A program made the translations under genes and the position numbers. 6,858 bases of DNA from positions 1-6,858 of the forward strand of contig JAADYY010000664.1 of NCBI GenBank assembly GCA_010092805.1, in the 5' to 3' direction. This document shows positions 1-5,834 of the stretch, piece after piece (within the stretch, counting starts at the first letter, position 1; each line of letters starts with the position of its first letter). The notes under the pieces were generated by a model. It had not been told where the DNA came from. It made no database searches and worked only from the letters and a program-made list of their open reading frames with translations. The stretch is from Chloroflexota bacterium (GTDB lineage Bacteria > Chloroflexota > Anaerolineae > Aggregatilineales > Phototrophicaceae).

Positions 1-324
1 CGCGCCATTTTGCGGCACGTCGTCGGTAAGGTGGTGATCAACCCGGAAGGGACGATCATCCGGTTGGAACTGCAACCCCCGTTCACCTATCTGCGCGATT
101 TGGCAGCGGATGAAACGGGTGGCAAAGCGCAGGCGAAGAAGGGGCGCGGCAAACGTCGTCGTGAGGATAACGACATCAGTGCCCTGGAAACAAAAGGCGG
201 TGGAGTTACCACCGCACGTTCACTTCAGGTCGGGTTTTGTGACCCCGGCAGGACTCGAACCTGCAACCAAATGATTAAAAGTCATCTGCGCTACCATTGC
301 GCCACGGGGCCATTAGTCACTTGA
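1..324 (+). CDS. 3' end of a probable large serine recombinase (partial)
   Basis: This is the C-terminal 107 residues of a gene that enters from the left edge. It is open in frame 1 from base 1 to a TGA at 322-324, and its true start lies outside the window. The stretch VVINPEGTIIRLELQPPF followed by TYLRDL (about residues 11-34) resembles the closing beta-strands of large serine recombinases, downstream of their zinc-ribbon and coiled-coil region. A lysine/arginine-rich tail follows (about residues 42-55). The catalytic serine domain is not visible, so the family call rests on the tail alone. Past about residue 60 the frame reads antisense through a tRNA terminator and then the tRNA-Lys gene (from residue 80), giving a sequence of the kind seen in spurious tRNA-antisense peptides. 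The last 40 or so residues are therefore probably not conserved protein, although no earlier in-frame stop exists. It could also be another DNA-binding protein with a basic tail. Confidence 0.5.
   Translation, partial: RAILRHVVGKVVINPEGTIIRLELQPPFTYLRDLAADETGGKAQAKKGRGKRRREDNDISALETKGGGVTTARSLQVGFCDPGRTRTCNQMIKSHLRYHCATGPLVT
188..215 (-). terminator. Intrinsic terminator of tRNA-Lys
   Basis: Bases 197-203 (GCGGTGG) and 209-215 (CCACCGC) form a perfect 7-bp stem with a 5-nt loop. Read on the minus strand, the hairpin is followed by CTTTTGTTTC, a U-rich tract (188-196). It lies 24 bp beyond the 3' end of the tRNA in the direction of tRNA transcription. There is no T-run on the plus-strand side, so it would not terminate the rightward recombinase gene in which it sits. 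Confidence 0.75.
240..311 (-). tRNA. tRNA-Lys (anticodon UUU)
   Basis: The minus strand folds into a complete 72-nt cloverleaf. The acceptor stem is GGCCCCG pairing with CGGGGTC (one G-U pair). The D stem is GCGC/GCGC around AATGGTA. The anticodon stem GATGA/TCATT (one G-U pair) closes the 7-nt loop CTTTTAA, whose positions 34-36 are TTT, so it reads lysine AAA/AAG codons. The T arm is GCAGG, loop TTCGAGT, CCTGC. The discriminator base is A and the 3' CCA is not encoded (ACAAAA follows), so a CCA-adding enzyme is required. A good promoter and a terminator flank it, which suggests a functional single-gene unit. It is fully overlapped on the other strand by the end of the rightward recombinase-like reading frame. 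Confidence 0.96.
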
Positions 325-328
325 TTAA

Positions 329-356
329 ATTCTAGTCGAGTTCGCGGATTTTTCAA
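329..356 (-). promoter_or_regulatory. Sigma-70-type promoter for tRNA-Lys
   Basis: On the minus strand, TTGAAA (351-356) and TAGAAT (329-334) are separated by 16 bp; each matches the bacterial housekeeping consensus at five of six positions. The expected start point is near 322, about ten bases upstream of the mature tRNA 5' end at 311, which is a normal spacing for a tRNA gene. Confidence 0.7.
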
Positions 357-383
357 GCTGCAATCCTGCCCATCCGGCGTGCG

Positions 384-432
384 GGGCGGGGGCGAGAGCG
401 ACGACCGCCCATACGAGTCCTCGCCCCCGCCC
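384..432 (-). terminator. Long GC-rich hairpin after the membrane-protein genes
   Basis: Bases 384-396 (GGGCGGGGGCGAG) and 420-432 (CTCGCCCCCGCCC) are perfect inverted copies of 13 bp, with a 23-nt loop. The structure begins 18 bp after the stop codon of the leftward membrane-protein gene and lies upstream of the tRNA-Lys promoter, so it is well placed to end that operon and insulate the tRNA. No U-tract follows on either strand, so it is not a classical intrinsic terminator. It may act with Rho, stabilise the mRNA 3' end, or simply be a GC-rich palindrome. Confidence 0.5.
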
Positions 433-449
433 ACCCCATTAGTGCCCGA

Positions 450-1211
450 TCACCTTGCCTGCGCACCCAGTTGCAATAACCTGCGCGCAATCAGGATATT
501 CCACGCCAGCGCCAGCAGCCCACCGGGCAGGGCCAGCAGCATGGCTGTGGCAAACGACGACGGCGCGAACGTCACCCAGATGGTGAAGATCAGCAGGCAG
601 GTCAACCCAATCAGGCCCGCATAGGCAGTAATGCTGCTGAACACCCGGCCCCGCAACAGCACGAACGCCATCAGCAGAGTGGCAACCGACGACAGAATGA
701 ACCCCACCAAACTGCCCGGCGTGAAATCCGCGCCGCGCGCCAGCATCGCTTCCCCGGCAGCAATCAGCGTTGCACGCTCCACCTCTGTCGTCGCGGCTGC
801 ATAATCCTGGCTGAGCGCCCACATCGGGAGCACCGTATTGTTCGAGATGTAGACAGCGCCGCCAAATAACATCAGCATGAGCGCCAGCCCCGCGTAGGCT
901 TGCTGTGTGCCTCGATGCAGCACGTACAGCGCGAAGAACACCGGTATCCCCAGAATGGCGTTGAAGATGTTCAGAACGCCCAGATCGCGGAAGCTGCGCA
1001 GCGGATCGGTCTCAAACAACCCGAACCACTCCGCCGCCGAGAACACGCCGGGGATATTGTCCCCAGCCGGATTGACCATCGATAGCCCCGTATCCACGAG
1101 GATCAACGCGACCGTGATGAGCGCAGCGCTGCCGCCGATGGTATACAAACTAGCCCACTGCGACTCGCTGGTTTGCGCCACTTGATCGAATGCTGCTGTT
1201 GTTGTTGCCAT
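450..1211 (-). CDS. Six-helix membrane protein, DUF4386-like (paralogue B)
   Basis: This 253-residue integral membrane protein has unknown function. Hydrophobic segments lie at about residues 22-46, 78-99, 104-125, 166-187, 193-215 and 219-243. Basic residues (HR at 99-100, RGR at 187-189, ARR at 242-244) sit at the 2-3 and 4-5 loops and the C-terminus, so both termini are predicted cytoplasmic. The two long loops (about 47-77 and 126-165) would then face outward. Those loops hold the motifs shared with the upstream neighbour: AAEWFGLFETDP...RDLGVLNI and N..LPM...AAGEAMLARG..FTPG. Size and layout resemble the DUF4386 family, but membership is unconfirmed. The ATG at 1211 is preferred because AAGGAG lies 7 nt upstream; an in-frame GTG at 1241 would add ten unlikely residues. 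It starts 34 bp after paralogue A ends, so the two are probably co-transcribed, with a GC-rich hairpin downstream. Confidence 0.85.
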   Translation of the reverse strand: MATTTAAFDQVAQTSESQWASLYTIGGSAALITVALILVDTGLSMVNPAGDNIPGVFSAAEWFGLFETDPLRSFRDLGVLNIFNAILGIPVFFALYVLHRGTQQAYAGLALMLMLFGGAVYISNNTVLPMWALSQDYAAATTEVERATLIAAGEAMLARGADFTPGSLVGFILSSVATLLMAFVLLRGRVFSSITAYAGLIGLTCLLIFTIWVTFAPSSFATAMLLALPGGLLALAWNILIARRLLQLGAQAR

Positions 1212-1218
1212 GACTGAT

Positions 1219-1224
1219 CTCCTT
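1219..1224 (-). promoter_or_regulatory. Ribosome binding site fixing the start of paralogue B
   Basis: AAGGAG on the minus strand ends 7 nt before the ATG at 1211. It selects that ATG over the in-frame GTG at 1239-1241, which is only 4 nt beyond the end of the upstream gene. Confidence 0.8.
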
Positions 1225-1245
1225 AATTGTCTATGAAACACGTGC

Positions 1246-2070
1246 TCATTGCGCGTGTAGCAATGCGTTTTCCGATGTTTGGGGCGCTGTGTCGCGGCTC
1301 AGGGCGAGCAGACTGCGCCCCACCGTCACATACCAGACCATGCTCAAAATGCCGCCGGGCAGCGCGATCATCAGGATGAAATCTGGCGGCGACGACAGAA
1401 ACGACGCGCCGAAATCATAGATGAGCAGCAAACTGAAGCCGACCAGCCCGATATAAGCGCTCGCTTTGCTGATGATGTTGCTGCGCAGGATCATCAGCGA
1501 CAACATGAACCCGGCGGCCCCAGCCAGCGCAAAGGCCAGGAAGGTGCCGGGCGTGTGGCTCTGCCCGACCGCCAGCATGGCCTCGCCCGCCGCTAACAGC
1601 GCGGATCGCTGCGCTTCGGTCGCTGCGGTGGCGTGATGATTTGCCAGTTGCAGCATCGGGAGGGCGCGATTGGTGGCGAAAAAGACAGCGGCCCCCACGC
1701 AGTACGTGATCAACGCGAGGGTGACCCAGCCGCGGCTGACGCGCTGAAGCGCACCATACAACGCAACGTAAACCACCACGCCCAGCGCAAAAAACCCGAT
1801 GTTCAGCAGCCCCAAATTCCGCAGCCCCATGAACGGATCGGCCTGGAAGAGCGCAAACCAGTCGGCGGCGGTGACGATGCCCTCGCCCGCGCCGTTGGGA
1901 AAAAATGTGACAATGATCTCGGTGATGGCGACCCCCACCGTCAGCAGCGCGACGATCCCGCCGACCCGGAAAAACGGTCGCCAACCTGCGTCGATGGGTT
2001 CTGTGGGTGCTGGGCTGGCAAACTCCCGGTCGCCGAAGGTCACAACATCGGTTTGTGCGATCTCGGCCAT
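1246..2070 (-). CDS. Six-helix membrane protein, DUF4386-like (paralogue A)
   Basis: This 274-residue membrane protein has unknown function and is clearly homologous to the gene that follows it. Hydrophobic segments lie at about residues 34-57, 86-107, 113-133, 175-196, 202-222 and 230-250. Positive charges around QRVSRG (109-114) and RSNIISK (196-202) again suggest an N-in, C-in topology with two outward loops. Shared motifs are AADWFALFQADP (69-79), RNLGLLNI (84-91), N134..LPM, the identical run AAGEAMLA (160-167) followed by TPG (173-175), SAYIGLVG (204-211) and IALPGG (235-240). It has a longer acidic N-terminus and a polar C-terminal tail absent from paralogue B. The start is supported by AGGAGG five nt before the ATG. 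It follows the LuxR regulator after 121 bp on the same strand, so that regulator is a candidate controller. Transporter, sensor and stress-related roles all remain open. Confidence 0.85.
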   Translation of the reverse strand: MAEIAQTDVVTFGDREFASPAPTEPIDAGWRPFFRVGGIVALLTVGVAITEIIVTFFPNGAGEGIVTAADWFALFQADPFMGLRNLGLLNIGFFALGVVVYVALYGALQRVSRGWVTLALITYCVGAAVFFATNRALPMLQLANHHATAATEAQRSALLAAGEAMLAVGQSHTPGTFLAFALAGAAGFMLSLMILRSNIISKASAYIGLVGFSLLLIYDFGASFLSSPPDFILMIALPGGILSMVWYVTVGRSLLALSRDTAPQTSENALLHAQ

Positions 2071-2191
2071 GTCATCCTCCTGTGATGATTTGTATTCACC
2101 GATGCTTTGAGGGTAGCAGAATCAAAAGCAGCACAGCCCACATGAATGTGTGGATTGCGCTGCCTGGGGCTGGCCGATGCAGATCAGTTCG
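2071..2191 (-). promoter_or_regulatory. Gap between the LuxR regulator and the membrane-protein pair
   Basis: These 121 bp hold the ribosome binding site AGGAGG at 2076-2081 and a small dyad at 2138-2153 (CCACA, 6-nt loop, TGTGG; also readable as CACAT-GA-ATGTG at 2139-2150). On the minus strand the dyad is followed nine bases later by TTTT, so it could be a weak terminator or an operator. I see no convincing -35/-10 pair. The membrane genes may be read through from the regulator or use an activator-dependent promoter. Confidence 0.3.
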
Positions 2192-4915
2192 TCAGAGGAG
2201 ATTCTGTCGCTTGGCGAACTGCAATGCGCGCGTGCGGTTGTTCACACCCAGCTTGCTGTAGATCTCTTTGACGTAAAAGCGCACGGTGTTGAGTGAGATC
2301 ACCAGCCGGTCGGCGATCTCCTGGTACTTCAGCCCCTCAGCCATCAAGCGCAGCACATCGGTTTCACGGCTGGTCAGCGGCTCAACCAGCGCGGGCGGTT
2401 GCGCAGATGGCCGCGAGTCGGCAAACGCAGCCAGAATGTGATCAATATAACTGGTGTCGAAATCAGCGTTGAGCCGCTCACGGTGGCGCAAAGTCGTCAG
2501 CGCCGCCCGCGCTGGCTGGCCTGCATCGACAAACACGCCAATGTAGCGCTCCGGCGCTGCCAACGTGACGGCTTGCGCGTAATCGCCCAGGCTGGCAGTA
2601 TCGCTGCCCCGCGCCGCGTGCAGCCGCGCACGCATCAACAGCGCCTCGAGCGTGATTTGCCGATATTGACGCTGCGCTGTTGCGTCAATCAGGCGGGTTG
2701 CCAGTGCGATGCCCGGTTGCAGGCGCGCGGCTTCGCCTTTGACCTGCGCGCGATACACCACAACCCGCAGCGCGCTGATATACAGCAGCCCGACCGGGTG
2801 AGTCAGATGCTCCACCGCGGCGAGGTCGGGCACGGATAGATCGTCCGTGAAGGTGAAGCCGTCGGCTTTTAGCACGCGCTCAGCCTCGGCGAGCTGACCT
2901 TGCGCCAGATAGACCCGCACCTGCTGCGCGATGACCTCCTCGCGCACCGCTGCCAGAATCACCGTTTGCATGAGATCCGCCGCCGTTTGGATTTCCGCCG
3001 CCGCCGTCTGCAGATCGCCGCGCCGCTGCGCCAACCGCGAGCGGATCACAGCGTAATAGATCTCGGCATCGCCGAACCCGGTGAGCGCGCTCACCTGAAC
3101 CGCGCGCCGAAAATAGTGATGGGCTTGTTCGAGTTGGTGCCACTCGTAATGGATTTGCGCCAACTCGCCATAGATCCCGGTGCTGATCGGCGGGAGCATC
3201 CCGGCACGCTCAAGGCGGTCAGCACCGTGCGCGGCGGTGGCGAACGCGAAATGCAGTTCGCCGTGATGCAGCGCCAGCAGCGCCAACCCAGAGTACCCCA
3301 ACACCTCAGTGAACAGGCTGCCTGCCGTGCGGCCATGCGTGATGATCTGCTGGTACGCGGCGGCAGCGCTGGCGTAGTCTGCCAGTTGCTGATGCGCGCC
3401 CACCTGCCCCATGTAGATCAGGCTGCGCAGATAGGCGGCTTGCGCAGGCACCAGTTCCAATGCCTGTGCGGTCAAGCGCAGGCTTTCGCCCGCCCGCCCC
3501 TGCCCATTCAGCAGCACCGATTGCAGCGCCAACCATTCCGCCTCGGTGGCGGCGGGCCGCTCGCTCTGCGTGATCAGCGGGCGAATGGCCGTCTCGACAT
3601 GGGCGGCCATCTGCGCGAAATCCGCGCTAAACATACACATCCACGCGAAAATGCAGTTGGCCGGCAGGCGCTGCGCCCGCCAATCCACCGGGATCGCCCG
3701 CCACCAGCGCTCGACGGTCTTGATGTGCCACTGCATCAGCGCATCCATCGCGTGGGTTTCAAACAGCGTCAGCGTCAGCGCTTGATCGCCTGCCGCAAGC
3801 GCATGATGAAGCGCGTCATCGATCAGGCCAGAGTCGGCGTACCAGCGGCTGGCGCGCTGGTGCAGGCTGATCGTCTCGTCTTTGTGGCGGCGCTGCTGGG
3901 AGTCCCGCAGCAGATCCACAAACAGGGGATGATAGCGATACCAGCGGCGCGCGTCATCCAGCGGAAACAGAAACAAATTTGCGTTGTACAACCGTTCCAG
4001 CACGGTATGGCTGTCCGCGCGCCCGGTGACCGCGGCGCACAGTTCGCCGTTCAGCCGATCCAGCACAGCGGTTTGCAGCAAAAATTCCTGGATCGCGGCG
4101 GGTTGGCGGTTAAGCACTTCTTCGGTGAGGTAGGCCAAAATGTGCCGATGACTGCCGCTCAAATCAGCGATCCAGTGCGATGCGCCGTTCTCATGCTGCT
4201 GGAGCGCCAGCGCGGCGAGCTGTAACCCAACGACCCAGCCCTCGGTTTTCTCGTGGAGCGCCACAACATCCTGATCTGTCAGCGCCAGCGCCATCGTTGT
4301 ATTCAGGAACCGCCGCGTTTCGGCCTCTGTAAACCGCAAATCTGCCGCGCGAATCTCGTGGAGCTGGTTGTTGGCGCGCAGGCGCGCCAACGGCAAAGGT
4401 GGATCTTCGCGGGTGACAATCACCAGGTGCAGCGCCGGCGGCAGATTGTGCAAATTGAGCAGCAGCGTTCCCAGCACCTCAAGAATCGTGCTGGCCCGAA
4501 GCACCTGAAAATCGTCGATGACCAGCAGAAACGGCTGTTCCATTTGTAGGATGTCATTGATGAGCGTGGCCGTGATGATCTCGCCCGGCGGCACCTGCCC
4601 AGAGCGCAGCACCCCCTCAATCTCCCAGCCGAGGTTTTCATCAACCACTTGCAGCGCCGCGACCAGATGGGTGAAGAAGCGCCCCGGCTCGTTGTCGGCA
4701 GGGTCAAGCGACAGCCAGGCCGCAGGCACACCCAGCGTATCGATCCACGCGCTGATGCTGATGGTTTTGCCAAAGCCCGCTGGCGCTGAGACCAGCGTCA
4801 CCCGCCGCCCCGCCGCTCGCCCAGCGTCCAATTGGCGCATGAGCGCCGGGCGGGCGATGTGTTGGGGTGCGCTGTGGGGGCGTGACACCTTGGTGCGGAG
4901 CACGGTTGCAATCAT
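2192..4915 (-). CDS. MalT-like LuxR-family ATP-dependent transcriptional regulator
   Basis: This 907-residue protein has the architecture and length of MalT (about 900 residues), the STAND-class activator that binds ATP and an inducer, oligomerises and then activates promoters. The Walker A motif is APAGFGKT (44-51, K50 and T51). Walker B is FLLVIDDF (129-136, D134 and D135), followed by a sensor-like VTRED (167-171). EGWVVGLQLAAL (225-236) and YRYHPLFVDLLR (326-337) are typical of the MalT NOD and winged-helix region. Residues about 345-800 are alanine/leucine-rich and helical, matching the TPR-like inducer-sensing superhelix. The C-terminal 62 residues form a LuxR helix-turn-helix (LTSRETDVLRLMAEG, then SLNTVRFYVKEIYSKLGV). 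There is no receiver or autoinducer domain, so it is neither a response regulator nor a quorum-sensing LuxR. Its start codon overlaps the stop of the GNAT gene (ATGA). The inducer is unknown; similarity to MalT does not imply maltose regulation. Likely targets are its own operon and the adjacent membrane genes. Confidence 0.93.
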   Translation of the reverse strand: MIATVLRTKVSRPHSAPQHIARPALMRQLDAGRAAGRRVTLVSAPAGFGKTISISAWIDTLGVPAAWLSLDPADNEPGRFFTHLVAALQVVDENLGWEIEGVLRSGQVPPGEIITATLINDILQMEQPFLLVIDDFQVLRASTILEVLGTLLLNLHNLPPALHLVIVTREDPPLPLARLRANNQLHEIRAADLRFTEAETRRFLNTTMALALTDQDVVALHEKTEGWVVGLQLAALALQQHENGASHWIADLSGSHRHILAYLTEEVLNRQPAAIQEFLLQTAVLDRLNGELCAAVTGRADSHTVLERLYNANLFLFPLDDARRWYRYHPLFVDLLRDSQQRRHKDETISLHQRASRWYADSGLIDDALHHALAAGDQALTLTLFETHAMDALMQWHIKTVERWWRAIPVDWRAQRLPANCIFAWMCMFSADFAQMAAHVETAIRPLITQSERPAATEAEWLALQSVLLNGQGRAGESLRLTAQALELVPAQAAYLRSLIYMGQVGAHQQLADYASAAAAYQQIITHGRTAGSLFTEVLGYSGLALLALHHGELHFAFATAAHGADRLERAGMLPPISTGIYGELAQIHYEWHQLEQAHHYFRRAVQVSALTGFGDAEIYYAVIRSRLAQRRGDLQTAAAEIQTAADLMQTVILAAVREEVIAQQVRVYLAQGQLAEAERVLKADGFTFTDDLSVPDLAAVEHLTHPVGLLYISALRVVVYRAQVKGEAARLQPGIALATRLIDATAQRQYRQITLEALLMRARLHAARGSDTASLGDYAQAVTLAAPERYIGVFVDAGQPARAALTTLRHRERLNADFDTSYIDHILAAFADSRPSAQPPALVEPLTSRETDVLRLMAEGLKYQEIADRLVISLNTVRFYVKEIYSKLGVNNRTRALQFAKRQNLL

Positions 4916-5568
4916 AGGCTCCCTGGCGCATCGTCATGGGCGTCGCCCTCAGCTTTTTGAAGATCGAGCGTCATGGTCGTCACAGCGGTGAATCCCATCG
5001 GCTGCATAAACGGCACACGCGCCGTCTTGGCCGCCACAAAGCCCAAGCGCTCATACAGTTGGCGGGCGCGCGGGTTGCTATCGACCACATCCAGCCGGAT
5101 TTGGGTGCAGCCCTGTTCAGCAGCGAACGCAAAGATCGCCGCAAACAAGCGGGAGCCTACTCCCTGCCCGCGCGCATCCGCATGAACCGCGATTCCGTCA
5201 AGCAGCAGCTCGCCGCGTTTGGGTGTACGGCCCACCAACAGGCCAATGAGTGCCCGCCGGGTCCCTTGAAGCCACCCGAATGTCTCGACGAGGGTTCGCA
5301 AACGCACGTCGATCAACTGCTGGCCGTCATAATGAAAACCCACCAGCCCCAGCAGCCGCTCATCCCGCACCGCAGCGAACGCGTTCGCTGGGCGCATTGA
5401 GCGCGTCAGTAGTTCGACGGCTTGCTCTCGCTCACCGAGAATCGGTGTCAGCTTTTGGCGAAACGCCTCATAGTAGATTTCGGCGGCTTGACGCTGATAC
5501 ATTGGCGGGATGCCACGCACAATGTCGAATGGGGGCAAAGATGACTCAGCCGGCGTGTTGTTGCTCAT
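4912..5568 (-). CDS. GNAT-family N-acetyltransferase
   Basis: This 218-residue cytoplasmic enzyme is predicted to move an acetyl group from acetyl-CoA to an amine. The acetyl-CoA pyrophosphate loop is RGQGVG (133-138), inside LDGIAVHADARGQGVGSRLF (motif A, 123-142). Motif B is VDSNPRARQLYERLGF (162-177), where N165 and Y172 match residues often important in the fold. Residues 24-49 (YQRQAAEIYYEAF and onward) look like the usual first helices of GNAT proteins. The substrate cannot be told; the sequence is not clearly RimI, nor a recognised resistance acetyltransferase. The ATG at 5568 is preceded by AGGAAG about 9 nt upstream. Its TGA overlaps the ATG of the LuxR regulator, so the two are translationally coupled. 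The enzyme might modify a metabolite or protein sensed or controlled by the regulator, but that is inference. Confidence 0.9.
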   Translation of the reverse strand: MSNNTPAESSLPPFDIVRGIPPMYQRQAAEIYYEAFRQKLTPILGEREQAVELLTRSMRPANAFAAVRDERLLGLVGFHYDGQQLIDVRLRTLVETFGWLQGTRRALIGLLVGRTPKRGELLLDGIAVHADARGQGVGSRLFAAIFAFAAEQGCTQIRLDVVDSNPRARQLYERLGFVAAKTARVPFMQPMGFTAVTTMTLDLQKAEGDAHDDAPGSL

Positions 5569-5723
5569 GTTTTGGCTCTTCCTAACGCGCTGTGTCGCTG
5601 GCAGCAGGGCACATCATCCCGGTGTAATGTCGATCATACCCGATCAGGCTGCTCGTGGCATGAAAACGCGCGGGCGGGCAGCAGGGGCGCGAGGGATCTA
5701 AACGGGCAGCCACACATATGCTC

Positions 5724-5749
5724 TGTTTTTTGTTCATGTTTTTTGTTCA
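5724..5749. repeat. Perfect tandem 13-bp direct repeat
   Basis: TGTTTTTTGTTCA occurs twice back to back (5724-5736 and 5737-5749) with no mismatch. The 13-bp period is a little over one helical turn. It lies 85 bp upstream of the glycosyltransferase start and about 155 bp upstream of the GNAT start, so it is placed to be a tandem activator or repressor site. A local slippage duplication is the simple alternative. Confidence 0.75.
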
Positions 5750-5824
5750 GATGTGGGCACATTGCTAAACCTTCACTTGCTTACTACGCCCAAATTCTTG
5801 ACAATCGATTTATGTCACGAATCC

Positions 5825-5829
5825 AGAGG
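5825..5829 (+). promoter_or_regulatory. Ribosome binding site of the glycosyltransferase
   Basis: AGAGG ends 5 nt before the ATG at 5835. It supports that start for a gene whose stop lies outside the window; no other credible in-frame start lies just upstream. Confidence 0.6.
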
Positions 5830-5834
5830 CACGC

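Larger units (their letters stand above)
5569..5834. other. Divergent intergenic region between GNAT-LuxR and glycosyltransferase genes
   Basis: This 266-bp non-coding stretch must hold the promoters for both directions. Its right half (about 5700-5815) is much richer in A+T than the flanking genes. It contains the tandem 13-bp repeat at 5724-5749, a small dyad at 5751-5762 (ATGTG-GG-CACAT) and an exact TTGACA at 5798-5803 on the plus strand. That TTGACA lacks a good -10 at 16-18 bp and lies only about 30 bp before the ATG at 5835. On the minus strand TATGAT (5633-5638) could be a -10 for the GNAT operon, but no good -35 lies at the right distance. Short frames across the region have neither gene-like composition nor ribosome sites. 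Confidence 0.5.

Noticed and set aside
240..311. Peptide containing DPGRTRTCN read from the plus strand as a conserved protein domain
   Set aside because: This is the translation of the tRNA-Lys antisense strand, a well-known source of false conserved peptides.
439..822. A 127-codon minus-strand frame and similar long frames over the membrane genes (e.g. 1415-1984, 1633-2085)
   Set aside because: They are out-of-frame or antisense shadows of the two membrane-protein genes and give low-complexity polar peptides.
1212..1241. GTG start at 1241 extending paralogue B by ten residues
   Set aside because: The ATG at 1211 has an ideal AAGGAG 7 nt upstream, and that site would lie inside the extension. 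The extra residues are not shared with paralogue A's pattern.
2192..2380. The LuxR-type helix-turn-helix as evidence of quorum sensing or a two-component system
   Set aside because: The protein has an NTPase and helical-repeat architecture with no autoinducer-binding or receiver domain, so MalT-like is the right comparison.
2900..4225. A 441-codon open frame on the plus strand
   Set aside because: It lies entirely antisense to the MalT-like regulator, whose motifs are unambiguous. Its translation is rich in R, Q, H and L with no recognisable domain, as expected for a shadow frame in GC-rich DNA.
5798..5826. TTGACA as the -35 of a sigma-70 promoter for the glycosyltransferase
   Set aside because: The hexamer is exact, but no acceptable -10 lies 16-18 bp downstream, and the start point would fall almost at the start codon.
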